Shown here: positions 12,101 through 24,043 of the stretch, in pieces | How positions within the stretch are numbered: position 1 is the stretch's first letter | Layout: the number at the start of each line of letters is the position of its first letter | Assembly (NCBI GenBank): GCA_026008535.1 | Contig: BRKX01000011.1 | Span: forward strand, 46,670,183 to 46,734,182 | Length of the DNA stretch: 64,000 nt | Reading direction: 5' to 3' | Source of the DNA: Perilla frutescens | Lineage: Eukaryota; Streptophyta; Magnoliopsida; Lamiales; Lamiaceae | Notes under the pieces: generated by a model | What the model saw: only the letters and a program-made list of their open reading frames with translations | What the model was told of the DNA's origin: nothing | Database searches by the model: none | Position numbers and translations under genes: made by a program

Positions 12101-15100
12101 ATGGAAAGGTATTTGGCCTACTTAAAATATGCGACTTGCTATGTTATATAAATATAATTAGACTATCCAAACATATCCATCAAACTGAGTTGTCTAATAG
12201 TGATTCTAATTTTGCAGGTGTCTATTTATGGTCACTCTCTGGGTAGTGTTCTATCTTATGACATCCTTTGTCATCAAGATACTTTGTACTCGCCCTTCCC
12301 AATGGAGTGGATGTACAAAAAACATAAAAGAAATATTGTTCCTATTTCTGTCAGGAATAACTTAACATCTAGTAACAGCCCCATCTCAAATTCTAGATAT
12401 GAGAACTCAGAAAATGTTTTAAGTGAGAGCATGGTTGGTCCTCTGCATTGTCCAGATCTTGTAGAAGAGCCTATGGAGGGAACTTCCAATCCGCTGGGGC
12501 CTCCTGCATCATCGGAGTCTGATGTATCATCTACAAGTGATATTGGCTACCAGCAGACGAGTAATGCCTCATCATTGGATGGAAATGCCAATGACCTTTT
12601 TAACAGTTCATATGACATGGAATACAATAAAAATGGCCCCAATAGCTTGAGAGCTGATGATGTATCATGCGCTGACAGTACGGATAATTCTCATAGTAGT
12701 AAAGCTGAAAAAATAAAGTTATTGATGGAAGAGGTAGTTAGTGATGACTTATCTTTGTGTTGTTTGTCCTGATATCTTCATATGCTTCTCACCATAGTTA
12801 CTTCTCTCAGATAGATCTGCTAAAAGCAAAAGTTAAAGAATTTGAAGCTGATTGTGATGGCAAAGGTATATATGCAGTTTCAATGTAGTCTCAAATGCTT
12901 GTTTTGGACTGTACTTGTTCGTCTTAAATGGTCTAGGTGGTTATCAATACAATGTCCTGTATTTGATACAAAGTGCTACCAGTGAATGCAAAGAAGAGTA
13001 CTGCAGAAGTAAATCAATCTGATCCTGAGAGAATGCAGCACGAGCATAGAGATTCTTTGAGGAGTTATACACCTCAAATCAGATATACAAAATTAGAGTT
13101 CAAGGTAATTTCTTCTCTCTCTTCCATTTTTTTATGTTGGGTGTAGGGATCTTGCTCAGTACAGCTGTTTACTAGGACGGCCTGTATGAAAATATGGCTT
13201 GTTATAAGGCCTGCATACTGAAATTTCTCTACCATATTCCATCTCTGTTATAATTTTGATTTTGTTTTTCCCATATATCATATACACCCTCTCCAAAAAC
13301 TTCCTGATCTTCTTCTATTTATATAGTTTATATGTGGAATGATAGGCATTGCTTTGATGCCAGGTTGATACATTCTTTGCTGTTGGGTCTCCTCTTGGGG
13401 TTTTTCTCTCCCTTCGCAATGTTCGTATTGGGATTGGTAATAACTGAAGCTTTTGAATGTGCATATATAACTTTCTTTCTTCACCTTCTACTTTTAGGAA
13501 GTGCTAGAGGCATCCTTTTAAGCATGAGACAAGCATCATGGAAAACATTTATAGTTTTTTGTCATATAGATTAGAGTGCATGCTTGATTTCTGTAGCTAT
13601 CAGTATACACATCTGAAGTATTTCACCAGTTACAAAAAATAGTTGCATAAATTGGCAGGAGGTTGCATCAATGGCTGCTTATATATTTGTCATGACTAAT
13701 CATTTCAAACGGACATTCAGTTAATCCCAGCAGCTTTTTGTTGAGGATGGTGCACAGTGCTAAGAATATATAGCTAGTCTTTTTGAAACTGAAACTCACA
13801 AAATGGCTATCCTGCCCGTGGTGAGTCAATGCTTTCCTGAATTTGGAACAGTACATGAAAAAGCTCTGCACTGTCGAGTCATTAGTCATTTGTGCCATCT
13901 TCAGAATTGAATATTTATCTGGGTTTTCCATGAATTTCTATTATATTTAGTGGTTTTCCTTCCAATCTGTTGGATTTGAATATAGTTGACTAGAATATCT
14001 TCTGCTCTTTGGGTTGCTAGGCAAAGGGAAAGAGTATTGGAAAGAGGAAAATATAAATGAAGAGATGCCAGCATGTCGAAAAATGTTTAACATCTTCCAT
14101 CCTTTTGATCCTGTAGCATATAGGTCAGTCTTCTACACTTCCGATCAGAATCTTTTAATTAATTTTCCGTGAAAAGCCTCATTTTCACGTAGTACTTGTT
14201 TGCCACGCAGAATTGAGCCACTTACCTGTGAAGAGTTTATGAACAAACCTCCTGTCACTATTCCTTACCACAGGGGTGGGAAGCGGTTATATGTTGTGTA
14301 TAAGGTAAGGAACTGTGTCTTGAATATCGGTGGGTTAATTCCTCCTTGATTTTTTGTTCTCATTTATGTCAAACAGGAATTTAAAGAAGGCTTAGCATCA
14401 TCGTCTCAGGCTTTAAGGAATCACTTCAACACCATTAAGGTAGGTAACTGTTGGTTTTCTTACTCTTCTTCTTCATCTCTCTCTCTCTCTCTCTCTCTCT
14501 TGATTTTTTTATTTCTTCGATATCACCTGATTTGGTTATTTCAGTTCTTTTCCTGTATAATAATACTTGGCTCCCTTTGGACTTGAATGGGGAGTAACAG
14601 TTTCATATACTTTTCTGACAATCATTTGTGAAAAGTTAGCTCAATTTATCCTTTGTTTGCAAGTAATACTGCATGATAAGCACTGCATCAAAATATATAT
14701 ATGTATAAAATGTGAAGTTTACTTTTTAGGCTTGTTGAAAGCTTTTTAATAAGTTAAAGTCCTCTCGCGTAGGTTAAAGTGCTGACACTATGTGAATCTA
14801 GGTCCAACAGTGAGCAGGATGGTAAGTACTCTTCTGCTTTTTGGTTACTTCATCTGGCAACTAAAGCTATTTTAGTTTTACTACTTGCTCACTCTTCCTT
14901 CTATTGAGATTGAAAGCCTTTCTTTTAGCAGCATTATTTTTTTCTCTGTCCTGAAATTACTGCGATGTCTTTGGCAGAGCAATCTGATAGTATCCATGGA
15001 AAGAAAGAGAGATCATATGGTTCAATTATGATGGAAAGACTAACGGGAAGTGAAAACGGGCGGATTGATCATGTATTACAAGTATGTGCCTTCCCATCTT

Positions 15101-15626
15101 GTCTTTGTAATCGGGAGCTGCCATTCTAGTCCATCTTGATGACTAGAAGCTATTGATGCTATCTAATACATGCATCTTAGTCCAAATTACAATATTCTTA
15201 TGAAAATAATCAAAGCACGGTATAATTCCCTTCTTTGCTTTGCCAATGCAGGACAAAACTTTTCGCCATCCGTACGTATCAGCCATTGGGGCGCATACGT
15301 AAGCTTCATCATCCTGATTCAAACCTTCCAATGTGAATGAACCTGCTTTCATAATGTGATAAAACTGAGCTGAAATTTGGCGATTGATTCTTGGCAGAAA
15401 CTACTGGAGAGATCATGACACCGCTCTTTTCATGTTAAAGCACTTATATTGGAATATAGCAGAGGAACCAGACTTGAGTACCGAGGAACTAGAAGGCAGC
15501 TCGAGTATCTTGAAGGGTTGGTCGAATCCGAGGGAGATACTCGACGACGATCTTCCACTGACCTTTGCTGATAGCGTCTTCATAAAGCATTTCTCCTACA
15601 AAGTGAAGAAGATGTCAAAAAAGTGA
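6121..15626 (+). CDS. SGR2: DDHD-domain phospholipase, SGR2 type (21 exons)
   Basis: Spliced by eye as 6121-6331, 7139-7239, 7363-7554, 8356-8511, 8688-8759, 8881-9033, 9782-9832, 10540-10710, 11133-11282, 12043-12108, 12218-12733, 12811-12865, 12974-13104, 13364-13436, 14021-14123, 14211-14304, 14377-14439, 14773-14821, 14978-15081, 15252-15298 and 15398-15626. The sum is 2787 nt, or 928 residues, close to Arabidopsis SGR2. All introns are GT-AG. Seen: RWYFCKVPLA near residue 60, VFMVHGIGQR near 320, lipase elbow GHSLG with nucleophile Ser at about 448, a Ser-rich linker at about 470-610, HPFDPVAYR (Asp about 729), and DHD at about 858-860 of the DDHD domain. Known of the family: intracellular phospholipase A1-like enzymes; SGR2 acts at vacuolar membranes and is needed for shoot gravitropism in the endodermis. 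The start is the first ATG giving the conserved N-terminus. Exon 12 and 13 borders are the least certain. Confidence 0.93.
10848..10959 (+). repeat. 56-bp tandem duplication inside SGR2 intron 8
   Basis: The sequence starting TATAAGTTAATATACCCTGG at 10848 recurs at 10904, with about three mismatches over 56 bp. It lies between exons 8 and 9 and does not affect a splice site. Confidence 0.85.
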
Positions 15627-16431
15627 ATGGTTGTTTGCTTCACATAAATTATCTTGTGGGAGAGCTAAGTTCGTCTCTGAGAGCCCGACTTCCCCATCAC
15701 AAGAACCAACCATCGCGAATATCAATTTTCAGGAACTACGTTTTTCTTCATATGCTTCATCCAGACACTGATCTCTTTCGTTTACGTAAGATATTCATGA
15801 ATTTCAGTTGTAGGCGCAGAAAGGAACATGCATGTGCGAAATATGCGTAATGAATAGCGACGGAATTTTATACTACGAAATCGAAATGTAGGATACTTCA
15901 ACTCATTATTTATTTATTTATTTCTATGTAAACAGTGGTTATTTAAAAATATATATATATATACACACACTGTATCTTCTCTTGAAGAAAAAGGAAGTGT
16001 TCATTGCTCGACCCTGCCAGCTAAATTGTTGAAATTCTTCTCATGTTAGAGATAATCCACGTCTTAAGCTAAACGTAACATCAAAGACACTTAATTCGAA
16101 CAGATAAATTAAAGGTAGGGCTGATGCTGCTAATTCATAACTAAGAAAAGAAGAATCTTTCCCGTATGATGTTTCTAGTTTTCTAGAAAAGTGCTTTTAC
16201 ACAAGTAGTCTTAAAGAAATAGAATTTTCAGATATTTGAACTATTAGAAAGATGGTAGGCATTGGTAGCCATTAGAAGAAACTGTAGATAAACATCCATA
16301 AAATTCTTCTAGTACATAACCAGAAAAGGTGAAAATCAGGACTGTCAAGAAAAAGCAAAATCATGAAAAGTTTTCTTAAGGTGTTAAAATTTACAGCTTC
16401 TTCTCAGTTGAGCTGTATGCATACCCCTTTC
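15627..16431. other. Shared 3' region of convergent genes
   Basis: About 800 bp lie between the stop codons of the phospholipase (+) and the ubiquitin hydrolase (-). They should hold both 3' UTRs. There is a (TTTA)n run near 15905 and a (TA)n(CA)n run at about 15950-15970. No further gene is seen; the short plus-strand frame at 15623-15850 has no recognisable motif and is taken as UTR. Confidence 0.7.
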
Positions 16432-19400
16432 TCAAGATTTGGAGGCTTTCTGTTTGGCCTTTTCTATGAGGGGTCTCAACTGCTTCTTTTCAGCAAGAAT
16501 CTTCAAGAAGTTGAAGAGAAAGGGTATGTAATTGTGCTTTCGGCGAATGTTTTCAGTTCTCCATTTCTTGAACTTCTCCTCCTCCATCACTATCTTCTCA
16601 GTTGCAGCTTCAATCCCAGCGTTTATATCTGAAAGCGACATATTCAGCGCGTCCACACTACTTCCATCTACCATTCTCTCTGACTGCAATGCACCAAGTT
16701 GCTGGAGGATTCGTTCCCTCTTCCTTTGGAGTTCCTTGAGCTCAGCTGTATAAATTTCTTTCCTGTTCTTTATTATTCCCATCAGATTGAATCTTATTTC
16801 ATTTTGGGAGTATCTCTCAATGCGCTCTTGAATCACTGGCTGTACCGAGCGTAACCATCCCATATCACCTTGACCACCGGGGCATGGCCCCAGGCTTATA
16901 GGTCCCTCTTTCAGCCCATCAAGCTCGTATAGTACCCCATCAACCGGTATATAGCTTATGAAGTGATATATGTCATCATCTTTCCCAGATGCTCTCTGCT
17001 CTTCAGGTACAAAGGGCTCAGGTCTTGCAAAACTGTTATGCGCTGTGCGGATTGCTTCACTGTTGTTGATAGCCAAACCTTTAAGCTCGGGCGGAAAGTT
17101 CTTTGTAAATTCCTTCAACGCTGACAACTCTGGCCCAATATCAACATCAGGACTGTTCATGAGAATTGACAGGATTGCTTGGGTTGCACATGCATTATTT
17201 ATTACCTGCAGTTGTATAGGAATAGAAATATTGAAGCACTTCAAAACTTTTCTAATTTTTACTGACGCATATTCTGGTTATGGATACTAACCTGGCTGGC
17301 AAAAAACAAGTTTGGGTTTGGATCCTTTATTACAAGACGGTCATCCTTTTCTCCCGGACGCCATTTAAAGAGGAAAATTAGTCCATACACTGGCCTGTAC
17401 ATAAAAAAAGACAAATTTGAAATCCAGAGATGATAAAGTAAGAGCTACTAAAACTTCATAAGCATTTCTTAGCCCAAAGGGGGATGACAAAAGAGAATCG
17501 TTATATTGAACCAACAGAGTGATATGGACAAAGTTTACCTTAGATTATCAAGTGAATCAAGATCCAATGAATACAACTCCTCAACCTGTTGAGCATAGTA
17601 ATTACAATATATACCCCTTGCTAAAAACAATCTACTAAGTAAATTACAAAAGTGAAGACAGCATCAGAAGTTGCTTGAACTGAACGAACAAAACAAGACC
17701 AACCCTTAGTGCAGTTGAACAATATGACCTTTACGATGGGACTGCAAACAACATTATCAGATATCCTAGAACCTGGAGATGATGAAGCTTCATTTTTACG
17801 ACACGATGATCCATTTAACTATTCTTCTAGCCATTAGTACAGAACTAGCCAACTACAACTACAACATTTGGCAAGGATACTGGGAGTCGGTAAAAGGCTA
17901 AAAGTAAGGCTTCTCTCACTCCAAAATATAAATCCATCTTAATCAAACAAATCCCAGTCTAATTAACCAACTCACTCCAACTTTTGTGCCAATTAGCCAA
18001 CTTAGTATACCACCAAGCAAGATCAATGACCACCTGAGTTCAAAATCTACTGAAATTTTGGAAAAAACTCATCAGCCATCATTATGAATGTGACACCCTT
18101 AAAAGTACACCATCATACTCTATCCAAATGAACCAGACCTAAATGCCTATATTAGCAGAACAGTACCTGAACGCCTTTAACTTGCATCTGCTGTATAAGT
18201 TCAGTGAAAACACCTGTATTGCAAGAATAAACTCAATGTACTTCATGTACCATATGGCATGTTCAAAAGAAATTCAAGAACATAGCTCATGAATGCATTC
18301 AAATACGTTATTATAATATAAGAGGAGATATAATAACATACATATACAAACATACACATACATATGTATGCTGCATAAGAAATTTTCACATACTTTACAA
18401 ACTTGACTTAAAGAGCATCAGCCAAAAGGGTTACGTATTCTTTTTACAGTTTGTTAGAAACACTCCATTGGGCAGATAGGCCATGCATATTAGGATGGTT
18501 GCACCACCTTGGCGCCCTCTCAGTGAGCCTTTACTTACAAAGAAAATCCAGTTTCTAAACCCGACTTAATTGAATAGCCCTTTATGCTACAACTATGCAT
18601 GTGATAAAATATCTGCTCCTGCCATGACAAAATCTCAGTTTCCTATGCCATGACAAAGACAGAGAACTCTGCCATTAGCTTTTAAAGAATCTCCAATAAT
18701 GTAGAAAGAGCATCATCACCGTTATGAAGTATCAATATCATTACACAAATTGGAGAAATTCAATAGTAACTTCAGTGTTATAAAATTCAGTAGTGGCCTG
18801 AAATTTACAAGCGTCAAAATGAATTTCAGAGAAGACTTGTATAGTAATGGACTTTGGCATACTCTAGCATGTAAAGCTAGAAGTATTATGGCTTCAATTG
18901 TCAAAGCCTAGGTAAAATAACTCCACAAACATTAAGCTACTTATTTGTCTTGTACCTCTGACGTATGCCTGTATAAATATTTCAGTAGTAGGGCATGCAA
19001 TTAGCACAGAGTAATTTGTAGTTTAATTGATATATCAAAGTTGAAATGTTGGATTGAATATTAATTAATTAGACCAAAACAATCCATTAAAGCAGTTCAT
19101 TGATTGATTGAATGAATTGGTTAATAAATTTTAATTCTCCCACAAATAAAAAATCCAGTACAAATTACTCTTCATTCCACGACAGGAAATAAGCATAAAA
19201 GGGTAAAACCATAATTACATCTTCACCCAGCCCAATTATCTCAGGAAAAAAAATGTAAATTCTTATATTTTGCATCGTACTGTTATCTTCGTGTCCATAT
19301 GAGCTTTGATGAACGTAATGCATACATGCTTGAGAAAAGTGGAATTCCCATGATCGTTAGATGCCTTATATTATAGTTAAAATTAAGCCACTTTGAATGT

Positions 19401-19600
19401 CCAGATGAATCCCTCTTCACAACAACATATAACAAGACATCATGCCATGTGTTAATACTCCTTTTCAACTATTTTTTTCTGGCAAGGAAGATTAGCCACT
19501 GAATTTCAACATATAAAAACAGACACAGACAAAATCTTAAGACATTGAATTGCCAAAATCAAAGCATACCAGGATCCGATTCGATAGTGCACCAGGACAT
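16432..19600 (-). CDS. UCH2: Ubiquitin C-terminal hydrolase, UCH37/UCHL5 type
   Basis: Five coding exons on the minus strand: 19600-19570, 18213-18167, 17585-17539, 17394-17292 and 17205-16432. The sum is 1002 nt, or 333 residues, matching plant UCH1/UCH2 (about 330-334). Peptidase C12 signatures are complete. The N-terminus starts MSWCTIESDPGVFTEL. GLIFLFKW is followed by the oxyanion Gln at about 76 and catalytic Cys at about 82 in VINNACATQ. His about 157 sits in YHFISY and Asp about 172 in YELDG. The C-terminal part (about 180-333) is a charged helical region ending LRPLIEKAKQKASKS, as in the UCH37 tail that binds partners. Known of the family: cysteine proteases that cleave ubiquitin chains; animal UCH37 works with the proteasome and INO80, and plant UCH1/2 influence auxin-related shoot architecture. 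UCH1 versus UCH2 orthology cannot be decided here, so the symbol is provisional. Confidence 0.92.
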
Positions 19601-19970
19601 GATTGTATATCAAAATCGCTGCAAAATAAGAAAATAAAGTTATAGGAACACTAAAATTAGGTATTCAGACATAAAACCATCACGACTGTCATTCAAGTTC
19701 CCGCCACATTGATTGCATATAATACACTGCTACAAGAATACAAATACGCAAAATAAATTGAAGAGGACAAAAAATCTACACAAAAAAAACTATTCAAACT
19801 GAAAAACAGCTAACTCGGACTCCATGTTTTTATCTGAAATTCGTTTCAATCGAAATCGAAGCGGTGAAGTTTTTGTAAATAGAGCTTACCTAAAAATCTT
19901 CGAGGGGGCGGAGCAGAGGGCGGTGGCTCAGTGGCGACGGAGAGCTTTTCTTCCGCAGAAATTATATGGG
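19601..19970 (-). other. UCH 5' UTR with probable intron
   Basis: Upstream of the ATG at 19600 the minus strand has an acceptor TTTTGCAG just before 19618 and a donor TTTTTAG/GTAAGC at 19890. This predicts a 5'-UTR intron at about 19619-19889 with a leader exon above 19890. The transcription start is not determined. Confidence 0.5.
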
Positions 19971-20159
19971 TTTTGGTGTGGGCTGCACAAGTTACCACCA
20001 ACACCCAAGTCGGGTCGGTACGTTTGATAGGTCGGTGGATCTCTGGTTTCACGGTCGGGTCGAATTTAACCTGTTGCCATTCGGATTACTATTATTATTT
20101 AAAAAAAAAAATTCGTTTACTATCATTTTAGGTAAACTTCTCTGTACGTTTACTAAGTC

Positions 20160-20274
20160 CTTCTATTTTATTTAATTAAAATAAGATCAATATATTATTA
20201 ATTTGGTTAAAATAAGGTCTATGTAGTATCAATTTACATAAAATCAAGTCTCCACATACTTAATTTTATCCAAA
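20160..20274. repeat. Dispersed 'ACTATCAATTTGGTTAAAAT' repeat
   Basis: Degenerate copies of a TACTATCAATTTGG(T/A)TAAAATAAG motif occur here, at about 30460-30510, 31020-31120 and 32890-32950. Each time they directly abut a Helitron-like end. They look like an older repeat that served as insertion site, or like conserved flanks of one element family. Confidence 0.55.
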
Positions 20275-20903
20275 CTAGTGTATCTCCCATACGATGTACG
20301 GAATCGGTCTATACATTTTAAGCTTTAAATTTGATGATAGTTGGAGTATTGTTGGTTGTAACGGTATAAGTATATAATAAGAAATAATTATAACTTTATC
20401 AAATGATAATTTACAATATATATAAAACATTATATTTGTAATTTTTCAAATATATTCATAAACACGTTTACAATGTTTTTTATGTTTTAAAACTGAATCA
20501 ATTGGAGATATATATACACTCATTGCGTATAACACCTACCACATAGTAATGTTATTTTTCGATAAACAAAATTGAATAGTTACTTTGTTTTATATATTTA
20601 ACATATTGAATATATTTTATGCGGCCACACATAAATTTAAATAAATAGATTTCTTACCACAATATAAGCTACAGTTGATTACGCGATAATGTTATGACCG
20701 GAAATAGAGGAGAAGACGGTGAGGGAGCTGTTGATGCCGAAGCTATAGGATTGGGATAAGAAGAAGAGAACAAGGGAGGAAAAATGCGATCTTCAGGGCT
20801 AAAGACTGTTGATGAATTTGGGAATTCGATTGGCGGTCAAAATCAAGTGTTGTTGGTCAACAACCCCTAGCGATTGTATTTGGGTGTTGGGCCAGAAATG
20901 GAG
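20275..20903 (-). mobile_element. Helitron-like 3' end (minus strand) and unassigned DNA
   Basis: Read on the minus strand, the left edge is CCGTACATCGTATGG, then GAGATACA, then CTAG, abutting T: a hairpin followed by CTAG, as at 31123. The rest up to 20903 is AT-rich without a recognisable gene. The matching 5' end may be the one at 30440, in which case the LTR block between is an insertion (see findings). Confidence 0.45.
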
Positions 20904-21092
20904 TGTTAGGATTTAAATTGTAACATAGGCCCAATTAGCATTAAATATTCAGTTGAGCTTATGTAATGCTATTTTATATTATATGGCAGTTGGTTGTATT
21001 AAGGTGGTCCCAATTTTCCCTTATCAAAAGGGGACACACCTCTGCACTTTTAGGGTATGAAAAAAGTATTATACTCTTTCTTAATTTCTGCC

Positions 21093-21134
<42 letters not shown>

Positions 21135-21300
21135 TCGTTCTCATTCTTCTAAATCTGTCTCTTCTTTCATTTCTTTCTAAAACAATCAAGATCATAACTT
21201 TATCCCATAATGTTGAATCATTGTTACATATAATCACTGATCCTCTAAAATAGGGAAGAACAAGTCAAAAAAATGCAGAGAAACGATCGAAGACATAACA
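20904..21300 (+). repeat. 5' LTR of gypsy element 1
   Basis: A 397-bp segment starts TGTTAGGATT and ends AGACATAACA, giving the TGTTA...TAACA inverted ends typical of plant LTRs. It includes a long (CT)n leader at about 21090-21132. It is followed directly by a primer-binding-site-like sequence. A 3' LTR partner was not found in the window. Confidence 0.7.
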
Positions 21301-21316
21301 TTTGGTACTCAGAGCC
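21301..21316 (+). other. Primer-binding site of element 1
   Basis: TTTGGTACTCAGAGCC follows the LTR end. It resembles the TGGTATCAGAGC initiator-Met tRNA primer site of many plant LTR elements, with one inserted base. Confidence 0.65.
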
Positions 21317-21329
21317 ATCTTTCCTTGGC

Positions 21330-23030
21330 TATGGCGGACGACACCGGATTGAAGGACTGCAGGAAGGACACAATAAGTTAGATGGGATGTTAAAAATGGA
21401 AACCACGAAGAGAGATGTTGCGGAAGTTAAGCTGAAGGAACAGATGTCTGAAATGCTTTCTGGTATGCAGACAGACATGAATGGTAAGTTTGAACACTTA
21501 TCTAATCTTATAACTTCACTACATACTCAAATGTTGAAAACTGATAAGGGAAAAGGGATGATGGAAAAGGAGTCTATCTTGGGAGAACCCCTCAACGTTG
21601 GGTGAATGTGAGTTCTTTTCCTAAAACTCCATTCCAATCTAGGGGAAGGACTATTGCTGATCACTATGGGAATCAGGTATACACCCCATTACCCAGGGTA
21701 GACTTTCCTAAATTTGATGGGAACAGCCCTAGAGTTTGGATGCTTCGCTGTAGTGGCTACTTTAAGATGATACCCAACATTCCTGGTGATAAAAAAAATA
21801 TCATTGGTTGCTTTAAACTTTGAAGGGAAGGCTGCGATATGGTTTCAAAATTTAACCTCTAAATATGGGGAAGTATCTTGGGAGCAGTTCTTAGAAGTAG
21901 TGGCTGCGAGATTTGAGGATATTCAGGAATCCAAGATAGTTATGGAATTTAACAAATTGAAACATACGGGGGACTACTTAGATTATGTGGACAAATTTGA
22001 GGAGTTGAGGGAGTGTCTACTGTTATCCAGTAAAGGGGAATACTCAGAGGCTTACTTTGTGGATAGCTTCCTAAGTGGCTTGAGCGATGATTTGAGGGTT
22101 GCCATCTGCATGTTCAATCCCACTGATCTGTAGCAAGCAATAGAATTGGGAAAAAATCAGCTTGTTCAAGTTGAGGCTTTTACAAAGAAGATAAAATGGG
22201 GGCAACAGGGCTTATATTAGCTGGACTCCTATTTCCTAGAAAGGGGGTAATTCCAATACTCCTACCTAGAACCCAGCTCCTTCTAAGGCTCCTCCAACAA
22301 CTAAGAACCCCACAAAACTTCTCACCTCAGCACAGATGGCAGATAGGAGAGCCCAAGGACTCTGTTATAACTGTGATGACAGGTACACCCCGGGGCACCG
22401 GTGTAAACACAAAATCCAGTACATAATGATGTCAGAAGAAGAGGAAGTGGCATATCTGCAACCCCTCATATCCATAGAAGAAGACAACACACCTGAAGAA
22501 AATCTGGAGGAGGTACAAATATCCCTTAATGCTCTTAAAGGGGAAGATACCATAACCAATCTTAAGTTCACAGGGACAAAGGGGAACAAACCTTACAAAT
22601 TCTAGTTGATACTGGGAGTACCTTAAGTTTCCTTAAGGAATCTACTGCTAGAAGTTTGGGATGTGTCACTCAGGCTACTAATCCCTTGCTTATTAAGGTG
22701 GCAAATGGTCAGAAGCTTGTTAGCTCATCTCAGGCAGAGAATTTTGGGTGGAAAATGCAGGGAACCAATTTGAATCACTCCCTTAGATTACTACAGCATG
22801 AGGGTGCTGATATCATTCTTGGTGGTGATTGGCTGAAGAAATGCACCCCTGTCAAGCTAGACTATGATAATATGAATGTTACAGTCAACTGGTTGGGAAA
22901 GAAACTCGGGCTCTATACTAATCAATCACAGATAAACTGCTTATTCATTTTTCACCACTCTCTATATAAGCTGATACATGCCAAACTTAAGAAGGAGGTT
23001 GATGAAGTTTTTGCAGTTACACTACAAAAG
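21330..23030 (+). pseudogene. Gypsy element 1 gag-protease, frameshifted
   Basis: The coding order is gag, then zinc knuckle, then protease, split over at least four frame changes (near 21605, 21800, 22140-22340 and 22605). Gag is recognisable as AAIWFQNLTSKYG and the following W..F through YVDKFEELRECLL and SFLSGLSDDLR (about 21826-22120). The zinc knuckle is CYNCDDRYTPGHRCKHK (about 22368-22418). The aspartic protease has the VDTGS active site (about 22605-22620) and IILGGDWL (about 22815). This arrangement fits chromovirus-like Ty3/gypsy elements. Reverse transcriptase, RNase H and integrase are absent: the frame runs into an unrelated acidic tail. Frameshifts and missing pol make it non-autonomous and dead. 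Confidence 0.85.
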
Positions 23031-23189
23031 TCATCTAAGGTAGATGAGGAGGAGGTCGAGGCACACAAGGATGGTCGTGCTGCCGAGGTCGAGGTCGAGG
23101 TCGATGCCGAGGTCTTGAAGGAGACAGAGGTCAGTGGGGAGGGCGCTGAGCCCGTTAATGATGATGCTAAGGCCGTGGACGAGGCCTGA
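23031..23189 (+). pseudogene. Acidic E/V/D-rich frame fused to the protease remnant
   Basis: The protease frame continues into a low-complexity acidic stretch (EEEVEAHKDGRAAEVEVEVD and on to AKAVDEA, then stop) built on GAGGTC repeats. Base composition changes here to GC-rich and G/A-biased. It is not a gypsy protease or RT sequence. It may be the end of an antisense frame belonging to element 2, which lies on the other strand to the right, making this the junction between two elements. Confidence 0.4.
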
Positions 23190-23620
23190 ATTTGATCTTT
23201 TCATGAACAAAATTTTTATCATGCGTTTTCAAACAAACAATTATATGTAAATATTTTTTAAATTGCCTCTCGTGAAGGCGATTAGACGACTTGGCATTTG
23301 GCCAATCTTTAATTCTGTAGTTTTGATCTTTTTGCTCTTATGTGTACCCATATTACATATTCTGCTTTATCTTGTTGCCTTTGAAATGATATAAGCTGCA
23401 GGGGTTGGCACATACATGTAGAATAGTGATTAGGTAAAGTAAACAATGATAGTTTTGAGAATACATCCTGGGATCATAACTGGGATTCGGGAATCGTTTT
23501 TATATTCTGAATTCATGGATTTGAGTGTCGGGGTCCTTTCGATTTGACTTCGAAAGTCAAATTCATTCTCGACGTTGAGTTCGAGATTCTCATAGTTAGG
23601 GCCCTGTCGACCCCAAGGGG
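23190..23620. other. Non-coding, probably 3' region of gypsy element 2
   Basis: No gene motif is seen. The expected left LTR of element 2, a sequence related to 29149-29834, was searched for by eye here and not found. Confidence 0.4.
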
Positions 23621-23626
23621 ATTGGA

Positions 23627-24003
23627 AACCCTGTGCTTGGGGTTCTGTTAGTTACTCCGACGCTCAAGTCAGTAAACAATTCTTAATTAATAAGAATTTG
23701 AAAGATAAATAAAGAACAGATACATTACTCTTCGTTCATGAGGCCGACTTCGGGGTCGGAACTTCGTTGACTTTTGACGGTCGGGACCCCTGTGCTTGGG
23801 GTTCTGTTAGTTACTCTAACGCTCAAGTCAGTAAACAATTCTTAAATAATAAGAATTTGAAAAATAAATAAAGAACAGATACATTAATCTTCGTTCATGA
23901 GGCCGACTTCGGGGTCCGAACTTTGTTGACTTTTGAGGGTCGGGACCCATGTGCTTGGGGTTCTGTTAGTTACTCTGATACTCAAGTTAGTAAATAATTC
24001 TAA
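23627..24003. repeat. 159-bp tandem repeat, about 2.4 copies
   Basis: TGTGCTTGGGGTTCTGTTAG occurs at about 23632, 23791 and 23950, an exact period of 159 bp. The third copy is truncated. Each unit contains CTCAAGTCAGTAAACAATTC and GAGGCCGACTTCGGGGTC. Part of the unit (CTCCGACRCTCAAGTCAG) also occurs in the LTR at about 29268, so the array belongs to element 2. Confidence 0.85.
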
Positions 24004-24043
24004 AAAATGAATAACCATGAAATAAAAAATGTCGTTGAGAGTT

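Noticed and set aside
15623..15850. 75-codon plus-strand frame overlapping the SGR2 stop
   Set aside because: It starts inside the last codons of SGR2 and has no motif; best read as 3' UTR.
16970..17290. Plus-strand frame of 106 codons
   Set aside because: Antisense shadow of the UCH exon, which has complete catalytic motifs on the minus strand.
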